A stretch of 18,319 nt of DNA from assembly GCF_015056685.1 (NCBI RefSeq), contig NZ_SVFW01000041.1, positions 1 to 18,319 of the forward strand, read 5' to 3'. Below, piece after piece: positions 6,794 through 16,200 of the stretch (position 1 is its first letter; every line of letters begins with the position of its first letter). Below the pieces are notes generated by a model, which saw only the letters and a program-made list of their open reading frames with translations, searched no databases and was not told the DNA's origin. A program made the translations under genes and the position numbers. This DNA is from Butyrivibrio sp. Lineage in GTDB: Bacteria; Bacillota; Clostridia; Lachnospirales; Lachnospiraceae.

Positions 6794-8551
6794 TCATTTT
6801 GCAAACACTACTTTATTTCTTCCAGTTTCTTTTGCATTGTATAAAGCCTCGTCAGCTCTTTTTACAAAAGTTTCTATTGTATCTTCAGGCCTTATTATTG
6901 TCACTCCTATGCTCACAGTAAGATGCTGAACTGTGACAAAACAGGTATCGTCAATTGTCTGCCTTATCTTTTCAGCAAACTCTAAAGCCTTTTCAACATC
7001 TGAATTTGGGAAAAGATATAAAAACTCCTCTCCACCCCATCTGCCAAATACATGGTTATCTTCTATAAAATCCTTAACAATATTTACAATGCTCTTTAGG
7101 ACCACATCACCTACATCGTGACCATAAGTGTCATTAACGTGTTTAAAATGATCAATATCAAAGAAAAGCAGCGAATATGAACTTCCATTTTGCGCAAGAG
7201 TTATGGCTTCGTTTATGCTCCTCTCAAGTTCCCATCTATTGTAGACCTTTGTAAGTTGGTCAGTAAAAGCAACTTTTCCCAGCTGCTTATTGAGTTCATC
7301 AAGATCCTTTGAGGTACTCTCAAGGAAGGTCAGAATCCTTTCAAAAAACGGAACTTCACGTCTTTCGTCTTCATCCTGTTCAGTTAAGAAACCGCAGCTA
7401 CCATGAACAAAAAGATCTTTTGAATGCTTATTCTCCGTTAAGCCAACAATGACTAATGCGCTGTTTAGATCGCACATACCACAATCGGGCAAAGCAAAAA
7501 GTTCTGAGTAGCCGGTTGTGCTTGAGCACTCAGGAAAGAATGAGCGAAAGACGTCTCTCTCTTCACTATAGTATTCCCTAAGAAACCTTTGCCTGTTACC
7601 ACATTCAAAAAAGTAAAGGGCCTGTGGCTGAAGCCACGAAATTGCATTTATCCCAAGCTTTGTCTTGTTGAGAGCCTGCTGCGGAAATGAGTAAGAGAGC
7701 CTGAAATGCTCGCCCTGAAAAACATCAGAGTTAAATATAATAGCTCCGTCCTCATTGTATCCACTCGGAACCCTTGCCACGAAGTTATTATTTCTTTTTA
7801 TGATAAAAGGAAATTCACATACGTTATGGACAAAATAATCATTGGGATTGATCTTTAAATATTTTTTATAAACCTCAATAGCAGGAGCACCATCTACTTC
7901 AGTTACGATTCTGTCTCCTTCAACCCCTGTTATTACCATCTCTTTTCCAATCTCAGCCCAGTCGAGATTGTTATCCATATAAATAGATAAAGAATCACTT
8001 TGAAAAATAACCGACACTATTGCATTATCAAAGCTTCTACTGCCATAAACGTGTGCGGTATTAAGCGCACGAATATTTCTTCCTGCTTTAGCGCCAAAAA
8101 CAGGGAGATTTTGATGACTGAATTCTTTAGAGAAAACAGAAATAGACGAACTTGGAGAAACGTAAAATATCTGCATACATTTTACGTCTCTAAGACCGTC
8201 TATTTTTTCATTCATTATTCTTCCGGCTACAAACATCGAAACTTCACTTAGATCATATTCGTAGCGATATATCTTTGTTTTGAAAAAATAAGATACTGAA
8301 AGCTGTATTGGTGAGTCTTTCAGATCATACTTCTCCTCTGCTATACTTGCACATGTCATGCCTGTGAGCACAGCCTTTGGGCATACTTCATTAATACGGC
8401 TGACAAGATATTCCTCGTCTATATCCAGTCTTGGATTATATAACTGCATCAAAATGCCTGATGCATAATAATAATCCTCTGAAGAATTGATCTCATTTAA
8501 AATATTATCCAAAGTACTACAATCTAAAATACGATATGTTCTTTGCCTCAT
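6794..8551 (-). CDS. FIST-domain sensor diguanylate cyclase (GGDEF)
   Basis: A 585-residue cytosolic signalling protein. The first ~390 residues match the FIST_N/FIST_C sensory module, with the FIST_C-type FFECGNRQRFL and a TGYSELFALPDCG stretch toward the end. FIST domains are thought to bind small molecules such as amino acids. A C-terminal GGDEF domain (about 420-585) has the metal-binding FFDIDHFKHVND and an intact active-site GGEEF (506-510), so it should make cyclic di-GMP from GTP. No RxxD inhibitory site is seen at the usual spot (EDNH is there instead), suggesting no product inhibition. There are no membrane segments or signal peptide. The ATG at 8551 with AGGG upstream is preferred to a TTG 21 bases earlier that lacks a ribosome site. 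It might be co-transcribed with the upstream genes or use its own weak promoter. Confidence 0.85.
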   Translation of the reverse strand: MRQRTYRILDCSTLDNILNEINSSEDYYYASGILMQLYNPRLDIDEEYLVSRINEVCPKAVLTGMTCASIAEEKYDLKDSPIQLSVSYFFKTKIYRYEYDLSEVSMFVAGRIMNEKIDGLRDVKCMQIFYVSPSSSISVFSKEFSHQNLPVFGAKAGRNIRALNTAHVYGSRSFDNAIVSVIFQSDSLSIYMDNNLDWAEIGKEMVITGVEGDRIVTEVDGAPAIEVYKKYLKINPNDYFVHNVCEFPFIIKRNNNFVARVPSGYNEDGAIIFNSDVFQGEHFRLSYSFPQQALNKTKLGINAISWLQPQALYFFECGNRQRFLREYYSEERDVFRSFFPECSSTTGYSELFALPDCGMCDLNSALVIVGLTENKHSKDLFVHGSCGFLTEQDEDERREVPFFERILTFLESTSKDLDELNKQLGKVAFTDQLTKVYNRWELERSINEAITLAQNGSSYSLLFFDIDHFKHVNDTYGHDVGDVVLKSIVNIVKDFIEDNHVFGRWGGEEFLYLFPNSDVEKALEFAEKIRQTIDDTCFVTVQHLTVSIGVTIIRPEDTIETFVKRADEALYNAKETGRNKVVFAK

Positions 8552-8583
8552 AAAATCAACCCTATACAACAATCATTAGCTAA

Positions 8584-8612
8584 ATTACATATCTATTTTA
8601 TCATTTTTGCAA
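8584..8612 (-). promoter_or_regulatory. Weak candidate promoter for the diguanylate cyclase gene
   Basis: On the minus strand TTGCAA (8612-8607), 17 bases, then TGTAAT (8589-8584) lies in the 61-base gap after the acetyltransferase gene. The spacing is right but the boxes are imperfect in an AT-rich stretch. No terminator is visible between the two genes, so read-through is equally possible. Confidence 0.3.
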
Positions 8613-9080
8613 TCACAAAATCAATTCCATCTGATACTCTTTTACCTTCATGCCCAGGCTGTTATAAAAAGCAATTGCTGAGTCATTACCCTCCCATACA
8701 TTCAGAGTAACCTCATAGCATCCAAGCCTTTTGGCCTCTTCCTTCACATAGTCAAAAAGCTTTTTTCCTATATGCTCTCCCCTCTTTGATTCGTCAACAC
8801 ACAGATCATCTATGAAAAGAATCTTTATAGGAGCCATAAAGTCCGCCTTGGGAATATCCCTAAGTACACAGAAACAATAGCCCATACATTCATCATTTTC
8901 ATCTGTGTAAACATAAACAGGCTTATTATCATCAGATAGGATTTCTTTTAACTCTGCTACTGAATACTTAGTCTTGCCTGAAACAAAAATGTCAGGTCTT
9001 ATCTTTGCATGTATCTCAAGCACCTGATTAAGTAATGTGATCATGCGTGGAATATCTGTTTCTTTGGCTCTTCTTATCAT
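8613..9080 (-). CDS. GNAT-family N-acetyltransferase
   Basis: A 155-residue protein of normal GNAT length. It starts with the typical IRRAKETDIPRM strand-helix. The acetyl-CoA binding motif A is visible as IDDLCVDESKRGEHIGKKL near residues 90-108, with the pyrophosphate loop RGEHIG, and the C-terminal motif B region NVWEGNDSAIAFYNSLGM follows. The acceptor substrate is unknown; small-molecule amines or protein N termini are possible. The ATG is preceded by GGAGATTT. It starts 26 bases after the symporter stop codon on the same strand, so it is probably the second gene of that operon and under the same operator. Confidence 0.88.
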   Translation of the reverse strand: MIRRAKETDIPRMITLLNQVLEIHAKIRPDIFVSGKTKYSVAELKEILSDDNKPVYVYTDENDECMGYCFCVLRDIPKADFMAPIKILFIDDLCVDESKRGEHIGKKLFDYVKEEAKRLGCYEVTLNVWEGNDSAIAFYNSLGMKVKEYQMELIL

Positions 9081-9106
9081 AAAAAAGTAAATCTCCTAAA
9101 TAAGTA

Positions 9107-10660
9107 TTAAGCTATGTTTTCTTCATCAGAAAGTGATGTGCTCTGATGAACCATAACTTCCTTATTGTAGCACGCAAAGGCGCTATCAACCAAGTCTTTA
9201 TCAGGCTTTTTAGTAAATACAGAAACAAGAGGAACAATAACAAGTCCTGCGATCATGCAAAAAGCTCCGGCATTTATAGGAGACTGTAAGAGTTTTGGAA
9301 AACTTGGTCTAACAAGCATATTTGCAAGCATTACAACAGTTGAAAAGATAAAGCTGCACCATACTCCGGCTTTAGAAGTTCCCTTCCAGTAAAGTCCATA
9401 TAAAAAAGGTGCAAGAAAGGCTCCCGCAAGGGCTCCCCATGAAACACCCATAAGCTGAGCTATAAAAGTCACATTTTGTTTGTACTGAACAATTGCTATA
9501 ACAACTGAAACAGCTACAAACACAACGATAAGGCATCTCATTATAAGAATCTGCTTCTTTTCATCCATCTTCTTGATAACATGGCCCTTTAAAAGGTCAA
9601 GAGTAAGCGTTGAACTACTTGTAAGAACAAGTGATGAAAGTGTGGACATAGAAGCTGATAAAACAAGCACCACAACAACTGCAATAAGAATATCCGGAAG
9701 CCCTGATAACATTGCAGGTACAACGCTGTCATATCCATTTGCAGCAATATCTATCCTGTCTGAGAAAAGTCTTCCGAAGCCACCAAGGAAATAGCATCCA
9801 CCGGCAACTACGAAGGCAAAAAATGTAGAAACTATAGTTCCCTTAGAGATTGATCTCTCACTCTTTATCGCATAGAATTTTTGTACCATCTGTGGAAGTC
9901 CCCAGGTTCCAAGAGATGTCAGGATAACGACTCCAAAAAGGTTCAAAGGATCTGGTCCAAAGAAGGAAGCAAAAATACCTGGAGTTGTACTTACAGACTC
10001 ATCGGAGATCCTTGCAAGTCCGTCAAGTGATGCAAGAAATCCGCCCTGACTGTTAAGTACAGAAATAACTACTGCTGATATTCCAAAGAGCATGATAATT
10101 CCCTGGATAAAATCGTTGATGGCTGTAGCCATATAACCACCTGCAATTACATATATTCCGGTAAGAACTGCCATAACTACAACGCAAACAGAGTAGTCAA
10201 TATTAAATGCCATTCCAAAGAGTCTTGAAAGGCCATTGTATAAAGATGCTGTATATGGGATAAGGAAAATAAATGTGATCACAGATGCGGCAATTTTCAG
10301 TGATGATCCTCCAAATCTGGAAGCAAAGAACTGCGGCATTGTAGCAGAATTAAGATGCTGTGTCATGATCCTTGTTCTTCTGCCAAGAACCGACCATGCC
10401 ATAAGTGAACCGATAAAAGCATTTCCAATTCCTACCCAGGTAGCGGCTATTCCATATTTCCATCCAAACTGCCCTGCATAACCAACAAAGATAACAGCAG
10501 AAAAATAACTGGTACCATAGGCAAAAGCAGAAACCCATGGGCCAACTGATCTTCCGCCGAGGACAAATCCATTAACATCTGTCGAGTTTTTTCTGCAGGT
10601 AAAACCAATAAACAGCATCACTGCAAAAAACACCACAAGCAACAACACTTTAATAATCAT
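9107..10660 (-). CDS. Sodium:solute symporter (SSS family)
   Basis: A 517-residue polytopic membrane protein with about 13 hydrophobic segments, the usual size and layout of the SSS (PutP/PanF-like) family. The N-terminal region contains GFVLGGRSVGPWVSAFAYG, a common family opening. The sodium-site helix is recognisable as SASMSTLSSLVLTSSSTLTLDL near residues 340-362. It would import a solute with sodium ions. Substrates in the family include amino acids, acetate, phenylacetate, pantothenate and sugars, and the sequence alone does not settle which. The shared operator with the acyl-CoA ligase and iorA points to an organic acid or amino acid of that pathway. The ATG is preceded by GGGAGG. Confidence 0.9.
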   Translation of the reverse strand: MIIKVLLLVVFFAVMLFIGFTCRKNSTDVNGFVLGGRSVGPWVSAFAYGTSYFSAVIFVGYAGQFGWKYGIAATWVGIGNAFIGSLMAWSVLGRRTRIMTQHLNSATMPQFFASRFGGSSLKIAASVITFIFLIPYTASLYNGLSRLFGMAFNIDYSVCVVVMAVLTGIYVIAGGYMATAINDFIQGIIMLFGISAVVISVLNSQGGFLASLDGLARISDESVSTTPGIFASFFGPDPLNLFGVVILTSLGTWGLPQMVQKFYAIKSERSISKGTIVSTFFAFVVAGGCYFLGGFGRLFSDRIDIAANGYDSVVPAMLSGLPDILIAVVVVLVLSASMSTLSSLVLTSSSTLTLDLLKGHVIKKMDEKKQILIMRCLIVVFVAVSVVIAIVQYKQNVTFIAQLMGVSWGALAGAFLAPFLYGLYWKGTSKAGVWCSFIFSTVVMLANMLVRPSFPKLLQSPINAGAFCMIAGLVIVPLVSVFTKKPDKDLVDSAFACYNKEVMVHQSTSLSDEENIA

Positions 10661-10700
10661 AGAAACCTCCCAAGCAATAGTTTTGATGTATTCTTTTAAT

Positions 10701-10722
10701 ACTTTAACGCTTTAAATCGTAC
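10701..10722 (+). promoter_or_regulatory. Shared operator, symporter copy
   Basis: ACTTTAACGCTTTAAATC (10701-10718) plus GTAC matches the ligase copy at 20 of 22 positions. It fills the spacer and -10 region of the symporter promoter, so a bound protein should block polymerase. Its orientation is opposite to the gene, unlike the other two copies; the near-palindromic core could tolerate this. Confidence 0.6.
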
Positions 10723-10729
10723 AAGTCAA
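10701..10729 (-). promoter_or_regulatory. Promoter of the symporter-acetyltransferase operon
   Basis: On the minus strand TTGACT (10729-10724) is followed by 17 bases and then TAAAGT (10706-10701). The -35 is near-consensus and the -10 is weaker. The operator overlaps it almost completely. Confidence 0.55.
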
Positions 10730-10740
10730 CAAATATAATA

Positions 10741-10768
10741 AAAGACCATCAATTAAATTGGTGGTCTC
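10741..10768 (-). terminator. Terminator after the MATE-HATPase gene
   Basis: On the minus strand AGACCA-C-CAAT pairs with ATTG-A-TGGTCT through a 3-base loop, followed by TTTTATTATATTT. It begins 9 bases after the stop codon of the transporter fusion and just before the symporter promoter. Confidence 0.7.
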
Positions 10769-10776
10769 TTTGAAAC

Positions 10777-12558
10777 TTATATTTTTATGGTAAGAACATT
10801 TAAACCCAATACATTTTGATAAGAGAAATCCTTGACGATACTATAGACCATCCTTAGTCCAATGTTCGTGGTCTTATCATCAGGATCAGCAAGGCGCTGT
10901 CTTTGAACAGGGTCAAAGGGCTGGCAGTCATCCTTAATACAAAGTATAACATCGTCGTCTTTAACTATTGCTCTGGCAGTGAGATTATGCTTTTTGTTAT
11001 CCATAGCAAAACCGTGTCTTACTACATTCCCCGCCATTTCTTCCATCGCAAGGCTGATAAAATAAGCTCTTCTCTTATCAATGCCCTTACTTATGCAAAA
11101 TTTCTGGGCAGTATCAGCAGTTCCTGTTACATCCTCCATCTTACGAACAGCAAATTCAACCCTGTGGTCATCATCAACCCCAAAGTCTTCCGGTATCACC
11201 ATTAGTTCATCAAGATTTGATGGTATTTTTTTATTCTTAATTACAGCATACATTATAACAACTATCATACAGGCGATGCCATTTAAAACATTGGCATAAT
11301 ATACTGCATTCATCCCAAAATAAGGTATTAAAAGAGCCGTGAAGGCGCTTACAAATATCCATCCATCAAGGACTGAATAAATATGAACCAGTACTTTCCT
11401 TTCAGATGCAAGTGCATAGCAACTAAAATGCATAAGCCATACTGCAAGCGGCATACATAGAGGAAGGATTCTGTATCCCCACATAGTCATGGCAAAAACC
11501 GGTTCTGACTGATTTTGGAAGAAAACCAAAGTAAAGGGCTTTGCCATTAGAATAATAAATGCCGAAACTGCGCATTGAAGAGGGATAAATCTAAAAAGCG
11601 CAGTCCTCATTACGTTCTTCAGAGTAGTTCTGTCCTCTTCTCCAATACTTACACTTATCATCATTCTTGATACATTCAGCATTCCGGCGGGAATCGCCCA
11701 AAAGAAAGCCATTATCGCGTTAGAAGCCGCAAAAGCAGAAATGCCAACATTTCCTACATAGGAAATAATAAGTCCATTGACAATCAATCCACGGATAGTC
11801 TGATATCCATTTCCTATTGCTCCAGGAAATCCGATAGTAACAATCTCTTTTGCATCATCCCACCTAAAGCCCTTAAAATTAAGTTTTATTGATGCTTGTG
11901 GCGTAAAGAAGAACTGGGCCTGAACCAGCATAAACACCCACATTCCAAGGGACGATGCAATTGCAAGTCCCAAGGCCTGCAAATGAAGTACCTGAACAAA
12001 GACATAATTAAAAATCAGATTGACGACTATATATACAATACTTGCTATAGTAGTTCGGGTGGATTTGTTTTCAAGAGAAAGAAATGCCGCAAGTTGATTG
12101 CCAATAAATAAGGGGAAAATTCCAAGCGCCTGACCGAGTAAAAATCTATTAAACACAAGCCTGGACGAATTCTCAGGAGCAATAAAAGATGTCAGATCAA
12201 ATATAGCCAATATGATCAATATCGTGGCTGTTACAGCTGAGATAATAGTACATAACAGAATATCCAGTGTAAAAACATTCTGCATTTGTCCTACCTGATT
12301 CTTGCCCATATATTTGCCGCAGATAACAACAGAACCGGTCAAAAGCATAAAGCTTATCGCACCTACAAGCTGACTAATTGGATTATAAAGACCTACGGCA
12401 CCCATGGCAGCTTCTCCAACATAGTTAGATGCAAAGAAGCCTGTAACTATACCATTAATAGCACTAATAGAATTTAAGAGTATCTGTACCGGTAAGAGTC
12501 TGAACAACAGTTTTGCAGTCATTTGAAAATCAGAAACTTTAGAAATGTTTTTATTCAT
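10777..12558 (-). CDS. MATE-family transporter fused to a C-terminal HATPase (anti-sigma-kinase-like) domain
   Basis: A 593-residue fusion. Residues 1 to about 445 form a MATE/NorM-like multidrug or metabolite antiporter with about 12 membrane segments, which is full length for the family. Residues about 460-593 form a soluble GHKL ATP-binding domain of the RsbW/SpoIIAB type: N-box EEMAGNVVRHG (506-516), an altered G1 box DDCQPFDP (543-550), and a short G2 box NIGLRMV (565-571). The reading frame is unbroken across the join, so this is a true fusion. The G1 form DDxxPFDP is common in stand-alone regulatory ATPases of the serine-kinase class. The ATG at 12558 has AGGAGT 6 bases upstream; a GTG two codons earlier abuts that site and is unlikely. 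The transported compound and kinase target are unknown. Confidence 0.85.
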   Translation of the reverse strand: MNKNISKVSDFQMTAKLLFRLLPVQILLNSISAINGIVTGFFASNYVGEAAMGAVGLYNPISQLVGAISFMLLTGSVVICGKYMGKNQVGQMQNVFTLDILLCTIISAVTATILIILAIFDLTSFIAPENSSRLVFNRFLLGQALGIFPLFIGNQLAAFLSLENKSTRTTIASIVYIVVNLIFNYVFVQVLHLQALGLAIASSLGMWVFMLVQAQFFFTPQASIKLNFKGFRWDDAKEIVTIGFPGAIGNGYQTIRGLIVNGLIISYVGNVGISAFAASNAIMAFFWAIPAGMLNVSRMMISVSIGEEDRTTLKNVMRTALFRFIPLQCAVSAFIILMAKPFTLVFFQNQSEPVFAMTMWGYRILPLCMPLAVWLMHFSCYALASERKVLVHIYSVLDGWIFVSAFTALLIPYFGMNAVYYANVLNGIACMIVVIMYAVIKNKKIPSNLDELMVIPEDFGVDDDHRVEFAVRKMEDVTGTADTAQKFCISKGIDKRRAYFISLAMEEMAGNVVRHGFAMDNKKHNLTARAIVKDDDVILCIKDDCQPFDPVQRQRLADPDDKTTNIGLRMVYSIVKDFSYQNVLGLNVLTIKI

Positions 12559-12651
12559 AATCACACTCCTTGATTACCGTTGACGTATTTACAGATATAT
12601 TTTATCACTAAACAAATTGTACACTTATTAAAGTTTTCTAATAATAAAATA

Positions 12652-12688
12652 ACTTCCCATATAGGTTAATTGTTCCTATATGGGAAGT
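12652..12688 (-). terminator. Terminator after the adhesin-sortase operon
   Basis: A perfect 14-bp inverted repeat, ACTTCCCATATAGG (12652-12665) with CCTATATGGGAAGT (12675-12688), has a 9-base loop. On the minus strand it lies two bases beyond the sortase stop and is followed by TTATTTTATTATT. Confidence 0.8.
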
Positions 12689-12690
12689 GC

Positions 12691-13287
12691 TTATAGTACT
12701 CTTTCTGCTATAACTACCAACCTGTGCGTTGCTATATAGATTGGTGTGCAAGTGTAAAGTGTTAAAATTTCTTTGTCAGTATTTTCAAGTATTTCAACAT
12801 CCTCAGGTTTTACAGTTTTTATTTCATAAACTCTATAGCTATATGTATCTGTAGGAGTATCAATATAGATCATATCGCCTATTTCTACTTCTTCAAGCCT
12901 GTTGAAAAACTTTCCAAAAGTATAATTCCTGTGCCCTGCTATTACACAGTTACCTAGTTCACCTGGCAAAACAGTATCAGATTCATGACCAAGAGCTGCT
13001 TTTAAAGCTTCTTTTGAAGTTCCTTCAGTTACTACATTTTCACTGTCAATTGAGGGAATTCTTAAAATGTACTCGTTTTCTCCATCACTCTCTGATGATT
13101 CAACACTAGAAATTATACCTGTCTGTAAAAACTCTTCCCTCTCCTGCTTTATTTTTTGAATAGTATCCTCAACCTCTTTTTTCTGACTTATGTTAAGCTG
13201 TATGGACGCTATTATTACATATACGCCCATACTCAAAACAAATATGCCAAGGAAGCTCTTTACTATCTTGAATAAAATATTATTCAT
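12691..13287 (-). CDS. Sortase, dedicated to the neighbouring adhesin
   Basis: A 198-residue membrane-anchored transpeptidase that would cut the adhesin at its LAKTG motif and attach it to the cell wall. One N-terminal membrane segment (about 9-30) is followed by a charged stalk and the sortase barrel. The catalytic set is complete: His119 in IAGHRN, Cys180 in TLYTC, and Arg189 in THRL. There is no C-terminal membrane helix, which argues against a classical pilin-type class C enzyme even though TCTP...THRL resembles that class; overall it looks more like class D/E, but the class is uncertain. Its ATG overlaps the adhesin stop in ATGAATAA, and only a weak purine-rich site precedes it, so it is probably translationally coupled. 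Confidence 0.88.
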   Translation of the reverse strand: MNNILFKIVKSFLGIFVLSMGVYVIIASIQLNISQKKEVEDTIQKIKQEREEFLQTGIISSVESSESDGENEYILRIPSIDSENVVTEGTSKEALKAALGHESDTVLPGELGNCVIAGHRNYTFGKFFNRLEEVEIGDMIYIDTPTDTYSYRVYEIKTVKPEDVEILENTDKEILTLYTCTPIYIATHRLVVIAERVL

Positions 13288-16200
13288 TAATCTTCTTCTT
13301 TCTAAAAACTATGAAAGCACCTGTTACAATCAATATAATTCCAAGAACATAAGATAAGACTGTTCCTATAAATCCACCTGTCTTAGCCAGTCTGTTTATG
13401 CCCTTTATAGACTGCTGATTAGCATCTAATGTTTCATCTTCTGATACGTCTTCAAAACTAACATTTACGATAGCTTTATTTGTTAGATTAGAATTACTAT
13501 CCTGCTCATAAGTATCTGTATTTACACTTGTATCCGCGTCGTTATCTGTATCTGTGCCTGTAGATGTATTTGTATCGGTGTCTGCGTCTGCATTTGAGTT
13601 TGTGCCTGCACCAGCCTGTACATCAGAGCCTTTAGCTGTATCCGAATCCGTGACAGTCTCTTTGTTTTTATCTGTATCCTTTTCTACAACTGTATCTTTA
13701 CCCAATTCAGAGTTTTCACCTTCATTTGTATTATCGCCTACTTCTGATCCGTTTTTTTCACCTTCTGAAGCCTCATTTTCTGTTTCAGGCTTAGTAACAG
13801 TCTGTGGAGCTTTACTTGGTCCTTTACTGCCACTTTCAAATGTAGGAAGTTTAATAGTTGTCAAAAGAACTACTTTGTTATCCTCAAGTGCACTGGTAGA
13901 GCCATCATTTGAAATAATTTCTACAACATCATTATCATCTGATCTGAGAATTGTAAACTTAATTGATGTAGCTTTTTCATAGCCATCAAGGCCTTCTGTT
14001 TCACTGAGAATATATATTTTCTGATATCCAAGATATAATGTCTTACTTTTGCCGTCCGTTATCCAGGACTCAACTATTTCAGCTTTATTCTCATTATCAG
14101 TCAGCTCATAAAGGGTAAGTGTTACACCTTCAAGTACTGTTGAAAGCTCATCTTCTTCAAACAATTCAACACAGGCTGTAATCTCTTCGTCATTAACATC
14201 GATAAATACAAAGTTTGACTCAGTACTTACATATTCAGTATCAGTATCTGATTCTGTCTGAATATAAAAATCACCGTTTGAGTCGATTCTTATTGCTTTA
14301 ACAATAGCTGATTCAGAAACATAGCCATATGGTACCTCACTTTGTTTAATATAGTAGTCTCCAGAAGGTAAACTTATTGATATTTTACTTCCGGTTGTAT
14401 TATATACACGGACAGGTTCAGATCCTGAAGCTTCATATACTGATATTTCAGCTCCTGTAAGGCTTGTATTTTCCTGATTAACTACATCCACTGTAAACGT
14501 GTATGTGTCCAGGTTTTTGTCTACCATTTGTATTTCATCGCCATCTACAGTGTTATATTCGTCTTCCTGTGCATCATACAAATTCAAACTGCCATTTTCA
14601 TCAATATAAAAAACTATATCATCAGCTTTTTCATAGCCAAAAGGAACATCTTCTTCAGCTTCAGAAAGTGTGTAATGCACGTCATATGCGGCATTAAATA
14701 TGTACGCATTTTCAGATGAAGTAAACTGCTCAGTTTTTGTAGTATTATTTGTTAATGTCCTTGAAATAGAAAGGTTAACTCCACTTAAAGCATTTCCATA
14801 ACTATCAACCTTAAGTATCTTTACTTCTTTTGTCTTCTTTTTTGCCACAAAAGAAATGGTCTTAGCGTTTTGAACTCCACCGGATTCTTCCGTAGTAAGT
14901 ATCTGATCAGTTGTAACAAATTCATACAGATCAGGAATAGATTCTTCAATTACACTAATTGTATAGTCTGTGTTGTCAGCCAATTTTCCAATCAAAGTTG
15001 CTTTTCCGTTTGATTTAGTTGTTAAAGTAGCAACTTTATTGCCATCTATATCTGTAACTGCAAACTTAACTCCGGATAAAACAATATCACTGTCATCACT
15101 ATCTGTAACTGTAATATACAAAACCTGAGGATCCTTGGTCCATCCTCCGCCAAAAGAGCTGACGCTTAAATCCGCCTTCGAACTGTAAACATCGCTTGAT
15201 GAATAACCTACAAGTGAAATAGCATTGGAATAATCACCACCACTTTTTATTTCAGTTGGCATGGCTTTATAGGTAAGAACATAAATGTTTGTATTATTCT
15301 CCCTTTGAGGAAGTGTCACATCAAGCTGTGTCTTCTCTCCGTTTGGTGTTACTAATACAGTGTAATCTGTTTCTTCACTTTCAGCTGTTATCTCACCTGT
15401 AGAAGCATTGATGGAGCCAACATACAGTTTTACTGATGTTTCATCAAGCGAAAGGTCTTCTCCCAATGTATCCCTCAAGATCAGATTTGATGGAAGAAGC
15501 TGCCTGTTGCCGTTAAAATAAACATTATAAGTTATTTCTTTTGTAGTAGTATCAACGCTGGCAGTCTTCTCTATGACCTTATTGATCCACTGGGTCGTAA
15601 CAGACTTAGTTACTTCAAAACCTTTTATTGCATAAGTAGATAAACTTGCTGTATTTGTAACGAATACTTTACCGCCATTAATCGATGTAAATTTATCGCC
15701 ATCGTTAACCTTTGCAGAAAAAGTTATTACCTTTTTAGCACTATCTTCTCCGACTTCGTCATCTTTTACATCAGGAAGATGTATTTTCAAAACTCCATCT
15801 GAATCATAGCTATAATATGCAGCATTTGATGTTTCCTCATCTATAGTGTTTCCATTAACTGCGATGCTACCTGAAACCAATGACAATCCATTAGTTCCAA
15901 GGTAATCAGTTACTACAATATCGGACATAGCCATTTTATTGGCATTTACAGTTATTGTGTAATCAATAGCATGAGTATCATAGTTATAACTTCCGGCTGT
16001 TTTATCAAGCACAGTACTTACGTAATTGGCATAAGCCGTATCAGATGACGCAGTTGCCTGATTAGCAAAAGTAAGTTTTACTGTATCCTTGTAATAACTT
16101 TTTTTAGTGACATTGTTTGACCAAACTTCAGCCTCTTCATCAGTAAGTTTTGTCACTATAGTAAATGAGGCGCTGGCACCATCAAGTTTATTTTTAAAAT

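Noticed and set aside
13554..13982. A 142-codon plus-strand open frame rich in Val and Ser
   Set aside because: It is the mirror of the low-complexity linker and last stalk domain of the adhesin, with no ribosome binding site.
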